This document shows positions 29,939-39,170 of a stretch of 64,000 nucleotides of DNA, piece by piece. The position numbers and the translations under genes were made by a program. The notes beneath the pieces are model-generated. The model was not told the origin of the DNA. It saw nothing but the letters and a program-made list of their open reading frames with translations, and searched no databases. Every line of letters begins with the position of its first letter. Positions within the stretch are counted from its first letter, which is position 1. Source of the DNA: Sphingomonas sabuli (GTDB lineage: Bacteria; Pseudomonadota; Alphaproteobacteria; Sphingomonadales; Sphingomonadaceae); NCBI RefSeq assembly GCF_014352855.1, contig NZ_CP060697.1, positions 62,001-126,000 of the forward strand. Direction: 5' to 3'.

Positions 29939-30205
29939 TTACGGCCTAAAAGCATTCGGTCGGCGATGCGGGCATCCGGGCCAGCAGCAGGGTCGGCGCT
30001 TGCCGCCAAGGACGTCCTCCTGCAGCCGGCCCAGACGCTTGTCGCGCGTCTCCTGCTTCTTCGCCGAGGACATCCAGCAGATCCACTCGTTGCGGCCGAG
30101 TTCGGTTAGCCCGTCCCATTTGGCGTGCAGCGCAGGGTGGTCGTCGAGAACGGTTTTGAGGTCGTCCGGCACCGCATGCCGGAAATCGGCCGACGCGACG
30201 GCCAC
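29939..30205 (-). CDS. Short YdeI/OmpD-associated-family protein
   Basis: This 88-residue protein matches the C-terminal portion of the YdeI/OmpD-associated family: VPDDLKTVL, HPALHAKWDGLTELGRNEWICWM, then AKKQETRDKRLGRLQEDV. It ends in a Cys-containing tail, CCWPGCPHRR. Full-length family members have an N-terminal domain of similar size, absent here, so it is either a short natural form or a remnant; the function of the family is unclear. The start is a GTG directly after the hemA stop (bases 30203-30205), so translation probably continues from hemA. Confidence 0.7.
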   Translation of the reverse strand: MAVASADFRHAVPDDLKTVLDDHPALHAKWDGLTELGRNEWICWMSSAKKQETRDKRLGRLQEDVLGGKRRPCCWPGCPHRRPNAFRP

Positions 30206-31417
30206 CTAGGCGGCTCGCCGAAGCTCCAGCCGGCCCCAGATTTCGACCAGCGCGCCAACCAGCTCGTCCATCATCTCGGCGCTATGGCAGGGGCCGGGCG
30301 TAAAGCGCAGCCGCTCGGTCCCGCGCGGGACGGTCGGGAAATTGATTGGCTGCACGTAGATGCCATATTCGGCGAGCAGCACGTCGCTGATCTTCTTCGC
30401 CTTGACCGGGCAGCCGACCAGCAAGGGCACGATGTGGGTGACGCTGGGCATCACTGGCAGCCCAACGGCGGCGAATTTCTTCTTCAGCGTGGCAGCGGCC
30501 GCCTGCTGGGCCTCGCGCTCCTCGGTCGACACCTTGAGGTGCTTCACGCTGGCCAGCGCACCGGCAACCAGCACCGGCGACAGCGAAGTGGTGAAGATGA
30601 AGCCCGGCGCGTAGCTGCGGATGCAGTCGACGATCGTCTTGCTGGCCGCGATATAGCCGCCCATCACGCCGAAGGCCTTGCCCAGCGTCCCTTCAATGAT
30701 GGTCAGCCGGTGCGACAGCGAATCGCGCTCTGAAATGCCGCCGCCATGATCCCCGTACATGCCGACCGCATGCACTTCGTCGAGATAGGTCAGTGCGCCG
30801 TAGCGATCGGCGAGGTCGCAGATTTCCGCGATTGGCGCGATGTCGCCGTCCATCGAATAGACGCTTTCGAATGCGATCAGTTTGGGCGTGTCCGGCGCGC
30901 AGTCGCGCAGCAACTGCTCGAGATGCTCAAGGTCGTTGTGGCGGAATACCCGCTTCTCGCAGCCCGAATTCTTGATCCCCGCGATCATCGACGCGTGGTT
31001 CAGCTCGTCGGAAAAGATCACGCAGCCGGGCAGCAGCTTGCCGACGGTCGACAGCGTCGCCTCGTTCGACACGTAGCCCGAGGTGAACAGCAGCGCCGCT
31101 TCCTTGCCGTGCAGGCTGGCCAGTTCGGCCTCCAGGCGCACGTGATAATGGCTGTTGCCGCTGATGTTGCGGGTGCCGCCGGATCCGGCGCCGACTTCGT
31201 GCAGGGCCGATTCCATCGCCTCGATCACCGCCGGATGCTGGCCCATGCCGAGATAGTCGTTGGAGCACCACACGGTGACCGGCTTCGGCCCGTTGCCGCC
31301 GAAGCAATGCGCATTGGGATAGGACCCCTTGGTGCGCAGAATGTCGATGAACACGCGGTAGCGGCCCTCGCCGTGAAGGTTCTCGATCGCCGCCTTGAAG
31401 ATGCTGTCGTAATCCAA
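30206..31417 (-). CDS. hemA: 5-aminolevulinate synthase (C4/Shemin pathway)
   Basis: A PLP enzyme that condenses glycine and succinyl-CoA to 5-aminolevulinate, the first committed step of haem synthesis in alphaproteobacteria. The 403-residue protein has the ALAS landmarks: [20 protein letters not shown], the cofactor Asp213 in [12 protein letters not shown], and Lys247 in EGTLGKAFG forming the Schiff base. The start is TTG at 31417, since the sequence aligns from MDYDSIF. It directly precedes the short YdeI-like gene. This enzyme, rather than glutamyl-tRNA reductase, supports alphaproteobacterial origin. Confidence 0.97.
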   Translation of the reverse strand: MDYDSIFKAAIENLHGEGRYRVFIDILRTKGSYPNAHCFGGNGPKPVTVWCSNDYLGMGQHPAVIEAMESALHEVGAGSGGTRNISGNSHYHVRLEAELASLHGKEAALLFTSGYVSNEATLSTVGKLLPGCVIFSDELNHASMIAGIKNSGCEKRVFRHNDLEHLEQLLRDCAPDTPKLIAFESVYSMDGDIAPIAEICDLADRYGALTYLDEVHAVGMYGDHGGGISERDSLSHRLTIIEGTLGKAFGVMGGYIAASKTIVDCIRSYAPGFIFTTSLSPVLVAGALASVKHLKVSTEEREAQQAAAATLKKKFAAVGLPVMPSVTHIVPLLVGCPVKAKKISDVLLAEYGIYVQPINFPTVPRGTERLRFTPGPCHSAEMMDELVGALVEIWGRLELRRAA

Positions 31418-31478
31418 CGCTTGTCCGTTTCCGTCGCGTGCCGGCGCGCTTTAACGCCGCCGGGCGGCGATTTCCACC

Positions 31479-32270
31479 CTAGAGGGCCTGAACCTCGCCG
31501 ATCCCATATTCGGCCAGTGCGGACAGCAGGACCGCACGCGGCGGCCCGCCGGTGAAAACCGCGATTCCACCCGGATAGTCGGCCGGCCACGGCTGGCCCC
31601 GGGTAAGATAAGCGATGCGGCGGGCAATGCCATGGCCACCGTCGATCCAGCGCATTCCCGGAAACGCCTGGTCCAATTCGTCGGTCAGCAGGGGGAAGTG
31701 GGTGCAGGCCAGCACAACCGTATCCAGCCCGGCCGCGCTGGGCTGCTCGAACAAGGGCGCTACCGCATCGCGCACTGCGCCGACCGACACCGGTTCGCCG
31801 GCGAGCTTGCGCTCCGCGAGGTCGACCAGCGCCGGCGAGCCGTAGCGAACGACCGTGCAATTGCCCGCAAACTGCGTCGCCAGATCGTCGACGTAAGGCT
31901 GGCGGATGGTGGCTTCGGTGCCCAGCACGCCAATGACGCCGGTTCTGGTGGCTTCGGCCGCGGGCTTGATCGCCGGGACGGTGCCGACGACCGGTATGTC
32001 GAGCGCTTCGCGCACATGGTCGAGCGCGATGGTGCAGGCGGTGTTGCAGGCAACCACCACCAGCCGCGGCGCGAAGCGTTCGACCAGCCGCCCAAGCAAT
32101 GCAGGAACCCGGCTCGCGATTTCCTCTTCCGACCGCGTCCCATAGGGATAGCCAGCGCTGTCCGCCGCGTAGACGATCGGCGCGGTGGGCAGTAGCGCGC
32201 GGGTCGGGCCCAGCACCGACAGCCCGCCAACGCCGGAATCGAAGAACAGCAACGGGCGGTCCGCGTTCAT
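31479..32270 (-). CDS. murI: Glutamate racemase
   Basis: It supplies D-glutamate for peptidoglycan. The 263-residue protein is of normal length, with Asp11 in FDSGVGGLS, catalytic Cys75 in VVACNTA, and the second catalytic Cys189 with His191 in VLACTHFPLL. The order of these residues is standard for the cofactor-independent two-base mechanism. It is separated by 61 bases from hemA downstream and 43 bases from the EF-hand regulator gene upstream; co-transcription is possible but not shown. Confidence 0.96.
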   Translation of the reverse strand: MNADRPLLFFDSGVGGLSVLGPTRALLPTAPIVYAADSAGYPYGTRSEEEIASRVPALLGRLVERFAPRLVVVACNTACTIALDHVREALDIPVVGTVPAIKPAAEATRTGVIGVLGTEATIRQPYVDDLATQFAGNCTVVRYGSPALVDLAERKLAGEPVSVGAVRDAVAPLFEQPSAAGLDTVVLACTHFPLLTDELDQAFPGMRWIDGGHGIARRIAYLTRGQPWPADYPGGIAVFTGGPPRAVLLSALAEYGIGEVQAL

Positions 32271-32313
32271 CCGGCCCGGATTGGCGATCCGGCCGTTGCC
32301 GTCAACTCTCCGC

Positions 32314-32985
32314 CTATTTCACGACGGTCGTGCCGCCGCCCCCGGCCTGGAAAACGAAGGCGCCCTTGGTCCCGGCCTGCATTTCCTTGAGCGTGACCTT
32401 GCCGTCGCGATCCGTGTCGAAGTCCGCGAATGCCCCCGGGGGCAGGGTTGGCTTGTCGGCAGCGTCGATGAAGCCCGACTTGTCGGTATCCATTTGCGCG
32501 AAGTCGCGCTCGACCAGTTGCACGAGCGTCATCCCGCCAGAGATTGGCTGGGAAGAAGACGCGTCGGATAGCCCCACGTAGACGAAGCTGAGTGCGCCGA
32601 TGGCCGCGATCGAAATCATGATTAGTCTCCTGTCCATGGACGGTCGCGGTCGGGAGACGTCCCGATGCGCGGCATCCGGCCCGGTTTGTGCCGCGGCCGG
32701 GCCGGCGCTTGCGAGGTCCGACGGTCCGGGTACCGAAAGATGGGCGCTTTTCCCTTCCGACGCGGCAAGCAGCCGCGCAGCCTTCAGGGACGAACTCACG
32801 CCAAGCTTGGCGCGCGCCATCTTGAGCCGCTTTTCGACGGCGTGCGGCGAGATTCCAAGGTCGATCGCCATCTCCTTGGCGGTCTGCGGATGGAGCCGGC
32901 GGCGCAGGCAGATCTTTTCATTCTCGGTCAGGCGGCCAAGCGCGGCGCGCATGACAGGATCGAGCGGTTCGGCGGCAGATTCCAT
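32314..32985 (-). CDS. Transmembrane protein: LuxR-type HTH, single span, two EF-hands
   Basis: A 223-residue protein with an unusual domain order. Residues 10-70 form a LuxR/GerE-type helix-turn-helix (LTENEKICLRRRL, TAKEMAIDLGISPHAVEKRL, ARAKLGV). A proline-rich linker leads to basic residues and one membrane span (about 121-138). After it come two canonical EF-hand loops, DTDKSGFIDAAD (166-177) and DTDRDGKVTLKE (190-201), and a Gly-rich tail. The positive charges before the span put the HTH in the cytoplasm and the EF-hands in the periplasm, suggesting a one-component calcium sensor; this is inference. ATG 32985 is chosen over a longer reading to 33123 that lacks any motif. Confidence 0.8.
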   Translation of the reverse strand: MESAAEPLDPVMRAALGRLTENEKICLRRRLHPQTAKEMAIDLGISPHAVEKRLKMARAKLGVSSSLKAARLLAASEGKSAHLSVPGPSDLASAGPAAAQTGPDAAHRDVSRPRPSMDRRLIMISIAAIGALSFVYVGLSDASSSQPISGGMTLVQLVERDFAQMDTDKSGFIDAADKPTLPPGAFADFDTDRDGKVTLKEMQAGTKGAFVFQAGGGGTTVVK

Positions 32986-33106
32986 CGTCCGGAACGCTAG
33001 GGCCGAAGGGAAATAAACCCAAATCCGGATTCTGGTACCCCAAGTCTCGCCGCCAGCGACGACGTGACAAGTTGCACGGGCCTGCGACTTTGCTACCCAT
33101 CGCTCT

Positions 33107-33709
33107 GTGACCACCGACCTCATCCTGCCCGTGGTGATCGGCTATCTGCTCGGCTCGATCCCGTTCGGCCTGTTGCTCACGCGGCTGGCGGGGAAGGGCG
33201 ACGTGCGCGACGTCGGATCGGGCAATATCGGCGCGACCAACGTGATGCGCGCCGGCGGCAAGACCCTTGGCGCGGTGACGCTGGTGCTCGACGCGCTCAA
33301 AGGCGCGGCTGCGGTATGGATCGCGCAAAATTATTTCCAGGCCACGCCGGCCAGCGACCAGGCCGCGGCCGCCGGAGCGCTCGTCGGACATCTGTATCCC
33401 ATCTGGCTGAAGTTTCGCGGCGGCAAGGGCGTCGCCACGTACTTCGGGATCCTCTGCGTGCTGTGGTTCACCGGCGCGCTGGTCTACGCCGCAGTATGGC
33501 TGGCAACGCTGGCGATCCTGCGCATTTCGTCTGTTGCCGGAATCCTTGCCGTGGCCAGCGCGCCGATCGCTGCCGCAATCCTTGGTCAAACCATCCTGTT
33601 CCCGCTCCTGCTCGGTTTTGCGCTTCTGGTCATCTGGAAGCACCGCGAGAACATCGCCCGGCTCCGCGCCGGTACCGAGACACGAGTGGGAAGGGCACGC
33701 TCTGGCTGA
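33107..33709 (+). CDS. plsY: Glycerol-3-phosphate acyltransferase PlsY
   Basis: It transfers acyl from acyl-phosphate to glycerol-3-phosphate, the first step of phospholipid synthesis, in the inner membrane. The 200-residue protein has several membrane spans and the three conserved active-site motifs: GYLLGSIPFG, GSGNIGATN and FRGGKGVAT. The start is GTG at 33107. Its 3' end meets the start of dprA (or overlaps it slightly, depending on the dprA start), a frequent plsY-dprA arrangement in bacteria. Confidence 0.96.
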   Translation: MTTDLILPVVIGYLLGSIPFGLLLTRLAGKGDVRDVGSGNIGATNVMRAGGKTLGAVTLVLDALKGAAAVWIAQNYFQATPASDQAAAAGALVGHLYPIWLKFRGGKGVATYFGILCVLWFTGALVYAAVWLATLAILRISSVAGILAVASAPIAAAILGQTILFPLLLGFALLVIWKHRENIARLRAGTETRVGRARSG

Positions 33710-33713
33710 CGAT

Positions 33714-34769
33714 TTGATCGCGCGGATCCGGTTGATCCGCTCCTCCAGCATCGGGCCCGTCACCTACCGTCAGTTGCTGGCGCGGTTCGGCTCGGCCGCG
33801 GCGGCGCTGGACGCCATTCCCGACCTTGCCCGGCGCGGCGGCGGCAAGGCGCCGACCTTGTGGGCGCAAGGCGCGGCGGTGCGCGAAGCGGAACGGGTGG
33901 AACAGCTGGGTGCGCGCTATCTGGTGCTGGGGCAGGGGCTGTACCCGCCCTTGCTCGCCCAGCTTGACGATGCGCCTCCGCTGATCGTCGCGAAAGGCGA
34001 TCTCGGGCTGCTCGACCGTCCGGCGGTGGCGCTGGTCGGGGCCCGCAACGCATCCGCCGCCGCCTGCCGCTTTGCCCGCGGCCTTGCCCACGACCTTGGC
34101 GCGGAAGGGCTGGTGGTAGTGTCCGGTCTGGCCCGCGGCGTCGACGCCGCTGCCCATGACGGCGCGATGGACAGCGGCACCGTTGGCGTCGTCGCCGGGG
34201 GCGTAGACGTCTTCTACCCGCCAGAGAACGAGGCGCGGCAGAGGGCGATGTTCGAACGCGGGCTCGTGCTTGCAGAGATGCCGCCCGGTAAGGAGCCGCG
34301 CGCCCGTCACTTTCCCTATCGCAACCGGATCATCGCCGGCCTGAGCCTGGGCACGGTCGTGGTCGAAGCAGCCCCGCGCTCGGGCTCGCTGATCACCGCG
34401 CGGCTCGCCGCGGAGGCGGGGCGGGAAGTGATGGCTGTCCCAGGCTCACCGCTCGACCCTCGCGCGCGCGGCTGCAACCAGCTGATTCGCGACGGCGCGA
34501 CGCTGGTGCAGAATGCCGCCGACGTGGTCGAGGCGGTGCGCCCCAATCGCCCGCGCGTGCAATCGCCGTCCGAGCCGTTCGAGACGGCTGACGAAGGCGC
34601 GGCGAGCGACGTCGAAAGCCTGCTTGGCCCGTCGCCGGTGCCGGTCGACGAGATCATCCGACTGTCGGGAGCGCCTGCCGGAGCCGTGCAGATGGCGCTG
34701 CTGGAGCTTGACCTTGCCGGCCGGCTAGACCGGCACGCGGGCAACAAGGTCAGCTTGCGGCAGGACTAG
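33714..34769 (+). CDS. dprA: DNA-processing protein DprA
   Basis: A Rossmann-fold protein that loads RecA on incoming single-stranded DNA; it is present even in bacteria not known to be competent. It has an N-terminal SAM-like region (RLIRSSSIGPVTYRQLLARFG), the Rossmann core (VALVGARNAS, VVVSGLARGVDAAAH, GTVGVVAGGVDVFYP, SGSLITARLAAEAGREVMAVPG) and a C-terminal winged-helix-like DML1 region. The start is uncertain: TTG 33714 fits the homology, whereas CTG 33702 has the better-placed GGAAGG but is a rare start. Its stop overlaps that of the convergent HD gene. Confidence 0.93.
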   Translation: MIARIRLIRSSSIGPVTYRQLLARFGSAAAALDAIPDLARRGGGKAPTLWAQGAAVREAERVEQLGARYLVLGQGLYPPLLAQLDDAPPLIVAKGDLGLLDRPAVALVGARNASAAACRFARGLAHDLGAEGLVVVSGLARGVDAAAHDGAMDSGTVGVVAGGVDVFYPPENEARQRAMFERGLVLAEMPPGKEPRARHFPYRNRIIAGLSLGTVVVEAAPRSGSLITARLAAEAGREVMAVPGSPLDPRARGCNQLIRDGATLVQNAADVVEAVRPNRPRVQSPSEPFETADEGAASDVESLLGPSPVPVDEIIRLSGAPAGAVQMALLELDLAGRLDRHAGNKVSLRQD

Positions 34770-35362
34770 GCTTCGAGCGCGGCGAGTTCGGCCTGGATGT
34801 TGGCGCGCGCCTGCCTCTCCAGCCGGCTGCGGAATTCTGGATGCGGATAGATGGCGTCGGCGTCGAGCAGTTGGCGAAGCACGCGGGTGCGGCCGTTCTT
34901 CCACCCGTCGTCGTCGACCGCGGCATATTCCTTACGTACGGCTGCGACATAGTCGGCATATCTGGACGGGTCGGCGCCAAGGATGGCCAGGTCGATCGAG
35001 ACCAGAAGCTGGCCCAGGCGATCGCCGTCTTCGGCGCGATGGTCGGCGGTCAGGCGGATCAACCGGGCGACTTCGGCGGCATCGGCGGCAGCAATGCCGC
35101 AACGCTCAAGCTCCATCATCGCCAGCTCGGCGCTCTTGTCCTCATTGTCGGCGCGGCCCGGCTCGTAGACGGCGTCGTGCCACAGGATTGCCCATTTCAG
35201 CAGTCGCGTTTCGCCGCCACCCAGCCCGTGCACCCAATCGAGCTCGCGCAGGCAGTCCTCCAGATGGCGTTCGTCGTGATAATGACGGTCCGGCGCGGCG
35301 TAGGCCGCTCGCGCACGCAGCTCCGCATCGACGATGCACGCGTCGTAACTCGGCTCTGTCAT
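34766..35362 (-). CDS. HD-domain metal-dependent phosphohydrolase-like protein
   Basis: A 198-residue protein of the predicted HD-superfamily metal-dependent phosphohydrolases. The metal-binding residues are visible as HYHDERHLEDC, then the His-Asp pair of WHDAVYEPG, and a later His in LTADHRAEDGD. Such proteins often act on nucleotides or are uncharacterised; the substrate is unknown. The ATG at 35362 has GGGGG three bases upstream; the open frame continues far upstream but that part is the shadow of topA. It is divergent from topA over 135 bases and convergent with dprA. Confidence 0.85.
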   Translation of the reverse strand: MTEPSYDACIVDAELRARAAYAAPDRHYHDERHLEDCLRELDWVHGLGGGETRLLKWAILWHDAVYEPGRADNEDKSAELAMMELERCGIAAADAAEVARLIRLTADHRAEDGDRLGQLLVSIDLAILGADPSRYADYVAAVRKEYAAVDDDGWKNGRTRVLRQLLDADAIYPHPEFRSRLERQARANIQAELAALEA

Positions 35363-35470
35363 GATCCCCCAAAAAGCGACTGCTAGGGATTCGGCCGGCG
35401 TTTCTTCCCTGATTGAGCGCACGATGTCGAGGGCGGTTGACGGGAAGTTTCCACGGGCCGCACCATCGCG

Positions 35471-35482
35471 CGTACGTACGTA
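35471..35482. promoter_or_regulatory. Self-complementary CGTACGTACGTA block before topA
   Basis: The alternating CGTACGTACG run is an exact palindrome in the 135-base intergenic region, 16 bases before the topA GTG. It shares CGTACG with the inverted repeat at 1887-1920. A binding site is possible; nothing else supports it. Confidence 0.3.
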
Positions 35483-35497
35483 TAGGAATTTGCCCAC

Positions 35498-37984
35498 GTG
35501 AAATTGGTCGTCGTCGAATCGCCTGCAAAGGCGAAAACAATCGAGAAGTATCTGGGTCCGGGCCATCGCGTCCTGGCCTCCTATGGTCACGTCCGCGACC
35601 TGCCGCCAAAGGACGGGTCGGTCGATCCCGACGCGGATTTCGCGATGGAATGGCAGGTGTCGGCCGACAAGACGCGGCAGCTGAAGGCTATCACCGACGA
35701 GGCCAAGGGCGCCGACACGCTGATCCTCGCCACCGACCCGGATCGCGAGGGCGAGGCGATCAGCTGGCACCTTGCCGAGGTGCTGAAGAAGAAGAAGGTC
35801 CTGCCCGCGACCGTTCAGCGCGTGGCGTTCAACGCCATCACGAAAAGCGCGGTGACCGAGGCGATGGCGCACCCGCGCGAGCTCGATGCGAACCTTATCG
35901 ACGCGTACAAGGCGCGGCGCGCGCTCGATTACCTCGTCGGCTTCACACTTTCGCCGATCCTCTGGCGCAAGTTGCCGGGGGCCAAGTCCGCCGGTCGCGT
36001 GCAGTCGGTCGCGCTTCGCCTGATCGTCGACCGCGAGCGTGAGATCGAAATCTTCAAGCCGCAGGAATATTGGTCGATCGTCGCCAGCTTCGAATCCGAC
36101 GGGCAGGGCTTCACCGCCCGCCTGGTCGAATTCGACGGGCAGAAGATCGACCGGCTGACCATCGGCAACGCCGGCGACGCCGGCAAGGCGAAGGCTGCCG
36201 TGGAGGCCGGGCGCTTCACTGTCGCATCGGTCGAAACCAAGCCGTTTTCCCGCAATCCGCCGCCGCCATTCACCACGTCGACGCTGCAGCAGGAAGCGGC
36301 GCGCAAGCTGGGCTTCGCCGCCAGCCACACGATGCGCGTTGCGCAGGGCCTCTACGAACAGGGGCTGATCACCTACATGCGGACCGATGGCGTCGACATG
36401 GCGGGCGAGGCGATCAGCGCCGCGCGCAAGGCGATCGCGGAGCGCTACGACAGCGGCTACGTCCCCGACAGTCCGCGCAAATACACCAGCAAGGCGAAGA
36501 ATGCGCAGGAAGCGCACGAAGCGATTCGCCCGACCGACTTCTTCAAGCGCCGCGCCGGCGACGGCGATGCGGGCCGCCTGTACGAGCTGGTGTTCAACCG
36601 CGCGCTGGCCAGCCAGATGGCCTCGGCGCGGCTGGAACGGACGACGGTCGAACTGGCCGACGGGACCGGGCGCGCGGTGCTACGCGCGACCGGCCAGGTC
36701 GTGCTCTTCCCCGGCTTCCTCGCTCTTTACGAGGAAGGCCGCGACGAAAGTGCCGACGACGAGGACGGCGCGCGTATGCCGTTGCTGCGCGAAGGCGATG
36801 CGCCGGCCAAGACCGGCGTGGAGTCCACCCAGCATTTCACCCAGCCCCCGCCGCGGTTTTCGGAAGCCAGCCTGGTCAAGCGGCTGGAGGAGCTCGGCAT
36901 CGGCCGGCCGTCGACCTACGCGTCGATCCTGCAGACGCTGAAGGACCGCGAGTACGTGCGCGTCGACAAGGCGCGTTTCGTGCCGGAAGAAAGCGGCCGG
37001 CTGGTCACCGCCTTCCTTGAGCGCTTCTTCGAAAAATATGTCAGCTACGATTATACTGCGGAGCTGGAAGAGGAGCTGGACGATGTGTCCGGGGGCCGGC
37101 TCGACTGGCAGAAATTGCTCGAACTGTTCTGGCGCGATTTCCAGCCCAAGGCGGGCGAGGTGATGGAACAGCAGCCGTCGGAAATCACCGCGGCGCTCGA
37201 TGAATTCCTCGCTCCGTGGCTATTCCCCGACAAGGGCGACGGCAGCGATCCGCGCCTCTGTCCGGCCTGCGGTAACGGCCGGCTGGCCCTGCGCGGCGGC
37301 CGCTTCGGTGCGTTCATCGCCTGCTCCAACTATCCCGACTGCAAATATACGCAGCGGTTCGGCCAGCCGGGCGCCGACGGCGCGGCAGAGGGACCGAAGG
37401 AACTTGGCAACGGGATCGAGCTGAAGTCGGGTCGGTTTGGACCCTATCTGGAACGCGACGGCAAGCGCTCGTCGATCCCCAAAGACATTCCGGTCGACGA
37501 CGTCGATACCGACATGGCCGAAAAGCTGCTGTCCCTGCCGCGGGAGATCGGCGACCATCCGGAAACCGGCAAGCCGATCACCGCTTCGATCGGACGCTAC
37601 GGGCCGTACCTTGCCCATGACGGCAAATATGCGAAGCTCGGATCGACCGCCGAAGTGTTCGAAACCGGCATGAACGCCGCGGTGGCGAAGCTGGCGGACG
37701 CGGCGGCGTCCAAGGGCGGCCGCGGTGCGGCGCGCGAACCGATCGCCGAGCTGGGCAAACACCCGCAGACGGACAAGGAGCTTAAGGTGATGGCCGGGCG
37801 CTACGGGCCCTACGTCACCGACGGCACCACACACGCCACGCTGCCCAAGGGCACCGAGCCGAAGGACGTTACGCTCGACCAGGCGGTCGAATGGATCGAT
37901 GCCAAGGCGGCCAAGGGTCCGGCAAAGAAAAAGAGTCGCGGCGGCGCGAAGAAGAAGCCGGCAGCGAAAAAGAAGAAGGCCTAG
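35498..37984 (+). CDS. topA: DNA topoisomerase I
   Basis: A type IA topoisomerase relaxing negative supercoils. The 828-residue protein starts with the TOPRIM domain (VVVESPAKAKTIEKYLG and the DPDREGEAI metal site), has the catalytic Tyr near residue 293 in GLITYMRTDG, the toroidal domain, one four-Cys zinc-finger (CPACGNGRLALRGG ... CSNYPDC) and further C-terminal topoisomerase repeats. It ends in an Ala/Lys-rich tail ([16 protein letters not shown]), common in alphaproteobacteria and probably binding DNA or RNA polymerase. The start is GTG at 35498. It overlaps the end of the convergent moeB-like gene by 4 bases. Confidence 0.97.
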   Translation: MKLVVVESPAKAKTIEKYLGPGHRVLASYGHVRDLPPKDGSVDPDADFAMEWQVSADKTRQLKAITDEAKGADTLILATDPDREGEAISWHLAEVLKKKKVLPATVQRVAFNAITKSAVTEAMAHPRELDANLIDAYKARRALDYLVGFTLSPILWRKLPGAKSAGRVQSVALRLIVDREREIEIFKPQEYWSIVASFESDGQGFTARLVEFDGQKIDRLTIGNAGDAGKAKAAVEAGRFTVASVETKPFSRNPPPPFTTSTLQQEAARKLGFAASHTMRVAQGLYEQGLITYMRTDGVDMAGEAISAARKAIAERYDSGYVPDSPRKYTSKAKNAQEAHEAIRPTDFFKRRAGDGDAGRLYELVFNRALASQMASARLERTTVELADGTGRAVLRATGQVVLFPGFLALYEEGRDESADDEDGARMPLLREGDAPAKTGVESTQHFTQPPPRFSEASLVKRLEELGIGRPSTYASILQTLKDREYVRVDKARFVPEESGRLVTAFLERFFEKYVSYDYTAELEEELDDVSGGRLDWQKLLELFWRDFQPKAGEVMEQQPSEITAALDEFLAPWLFPDKGDGSDPRLCPACGNGRLALRGGRFGAFIACSNYPDCKYTQRFGQPGADGAAEGPKELGNGIELKSGRFGPYLERDGKRSSIPKDIPVDDVDTDMAEKLLSLPREIGDHPETGKPITASIGRYGPYLAHDGKYAKLGSTAEVFETGMNAAVAKLADAAASKGGRGAAREPIAELGKHPQTDKELKVMAGRYGPYVTDGTTHATLPKGTEPKDVTLDQAVEWIDAKAAKGPAKKKSRGGAKKKPAAKKKKA

Positions 37985-38736
37985 CCGCAGGCCTTGCAGC
38001 CGCCGTCCTTGGGCAGGCGGATGGTGCGCCAGTCGAGGTTGAGGCCGTCGAACAGGAACAGCTTGCCGGCGGCATCGCCGCCGATCCCGACCAGCGCGCG
38101 GATCGCCACCACGGCGGCAAAGCTGCCAACGGTCGCGGCAAGCGGCCCGAGCACGCCGTTTTCCGCACAGGTATCGCAATCTTCGGTGTCGAACGCGTCG
38201 CCGACGAAACAGCGATAGCAAGGCTTGTCCGCCTCCCAGCCGCGGAACAGGCCGACTTGTCCCTGGAACTGGATCGCCGCTGCCGACACCAGCGGGATGT
38301 GCAGCCGTGTGGACGCGTCGCCCACCGTCAGGCGAGTGGCGAAATTGTCGCTTCCGTCGAGCACCAGATGATGTCCGCCGATCAGCCGCTCGACATTCGC
38401 GTCGTCCAGCCGCGTATCCGCTGCCAGCGCATTGACATGCGGGTTGAGGGCGCGGGCGAAATCGGCCGCGAGCGTCGCCTTGTGACCGCCGATCTGGTCG
38501 TCGCGAAAGATCGTCTGACGCTGCAAGTTCGACCGCTCGACCCGGCCGTCGTCGATGATCGTCAGGGTACGTACGCCCGCTGCGGCCAAGGCCGGGATCG
38601 CGGCGCTGCCGATGCCTCCGGCGCCGACGATTGCGATGCGCGCGTCCTTCAGCCGGCGCTGCCCCACGCCACCCATCTGCGGCAGGACGATGTGCCGTGC
38701 GTAGCGTTCCAGTTCGTTGTCGGTGAAATCGCTCAC
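37981..38736 (-). CDS. moeB: MoeB/HesA/ThiF-family adenylyltransferase
   Basis: It adenylates the C-terminal Gly of a ubiquitin-like sulfur carrier (MoaD or ThiS). The 251-residue protein has the ATP-binding VGAGGIGS, the Arg-containing [12 protein letters not shown] segment, the catalytic-loop Cys in ENGVLGPL (preceded by CDTC), and a zinc site formed by CYRC and CKAC at the C-terminus. MoeB and ThiF cannot be separated without a phylogeny; no carrier gene is here. GTG 38736 overlaps the dut stop by 4 bases (GTGA), making it the last member of the coaC-coaB-dut chain. Confidence 0.9.
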   Translation of the reverse strand: MSDFTDNELERYARHIVLPQMGGVGQRRLKDARIAIVGAGGIGSAAIPALAAAGVRTLTIIDDGRVERSNLQRQTIFRDDQIGGHKATLAADFARALNPHVNALAADTRLDDANVERLIGGHHLVLDGSDNFATRLTVGDASTRLHIPLVSAAAIQFQGQVGLFRGWEADKPCYRCFVGDAFDTEDCDTCAENGVLGPLAATVGSFAAVVAIRALVGIGGDAAGKLFLFDGLNLDWRTIRLPKDGGCKACG

Positions 38737-39170
38737 CAGCCGGTCGAGCCGAACCCGCCGCTGCCGCGCGTCGTGTCGCTCAGCGCGTCCGCCTCGACGA
38801 AATCGGCTCGGCAAACCGGCGCCGGCACCAGCTGGGCGATGCGCTCCCCCCGCTGGATCGCGAAGGGCTCGCGGCCAAGGTTGATCAGGATTACCTTCAC
38901 TTCGCCGCGATAGTCGCTGTCGATGGTCCCGGGCGTATTGAGCACGGTCACGCCATGCTTGAAGGCAAGGCCCGATCGCGGCCGCACCTGGACTTCGTAG
39001 CCGTGGGGTATCTCGATCGCGAAACCGGTGGCAACGCCGCGATAATCGCCCGGGGCGAGAGTCAATTCCTCGGCGGACGTCACGTCGAGCCCGGCGGCAT
39101 GCTCGCTGGCGTAACGCGGCAGCGGCAGGCCCTCGCCATGCGGAAGCCGCACCAGCTTGATCTCGATCAT
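38733..39170 (-). CDS. dut: dUTP diphosphatase
   Basis: It hydrolyses dUTP to dUMP and pyrophosphate, keeping uracil out of DNA and feeding thymidylate synthesis. The 145-residue protein carries the five trimeric-dUTPase motifs, including [48 protein letters not shown] and the C-terminal [10 protein letters not shown]. It is coupled on both sides: its ATG overlaps the coaB stop (ATGA) and its stop overlaps the moeB GTG (GTGA). The coaBC-dut linkage is widespread. Confidence 0.97.
   Translation of the reverse strand: MIEIKLVRLPHGEGLPLPRYASEHAAGLDVTSAEELTLAPGDYRGVATGFAIEIPHGYEVQVRPRSGLAFKHGVTVLNTPGTIDSDYRGEVKVILINLGREPFAIQRGERIAQLVPAPVCRADFVEADALSDTTRGSGGFGSTGW

Noticed and set aside
35437..35463. 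TTGACG as a -35 for topA
   Set aside because: No TATAAT-like sequence at 16-18 bases; the nearest TATAGG is too far downstream.
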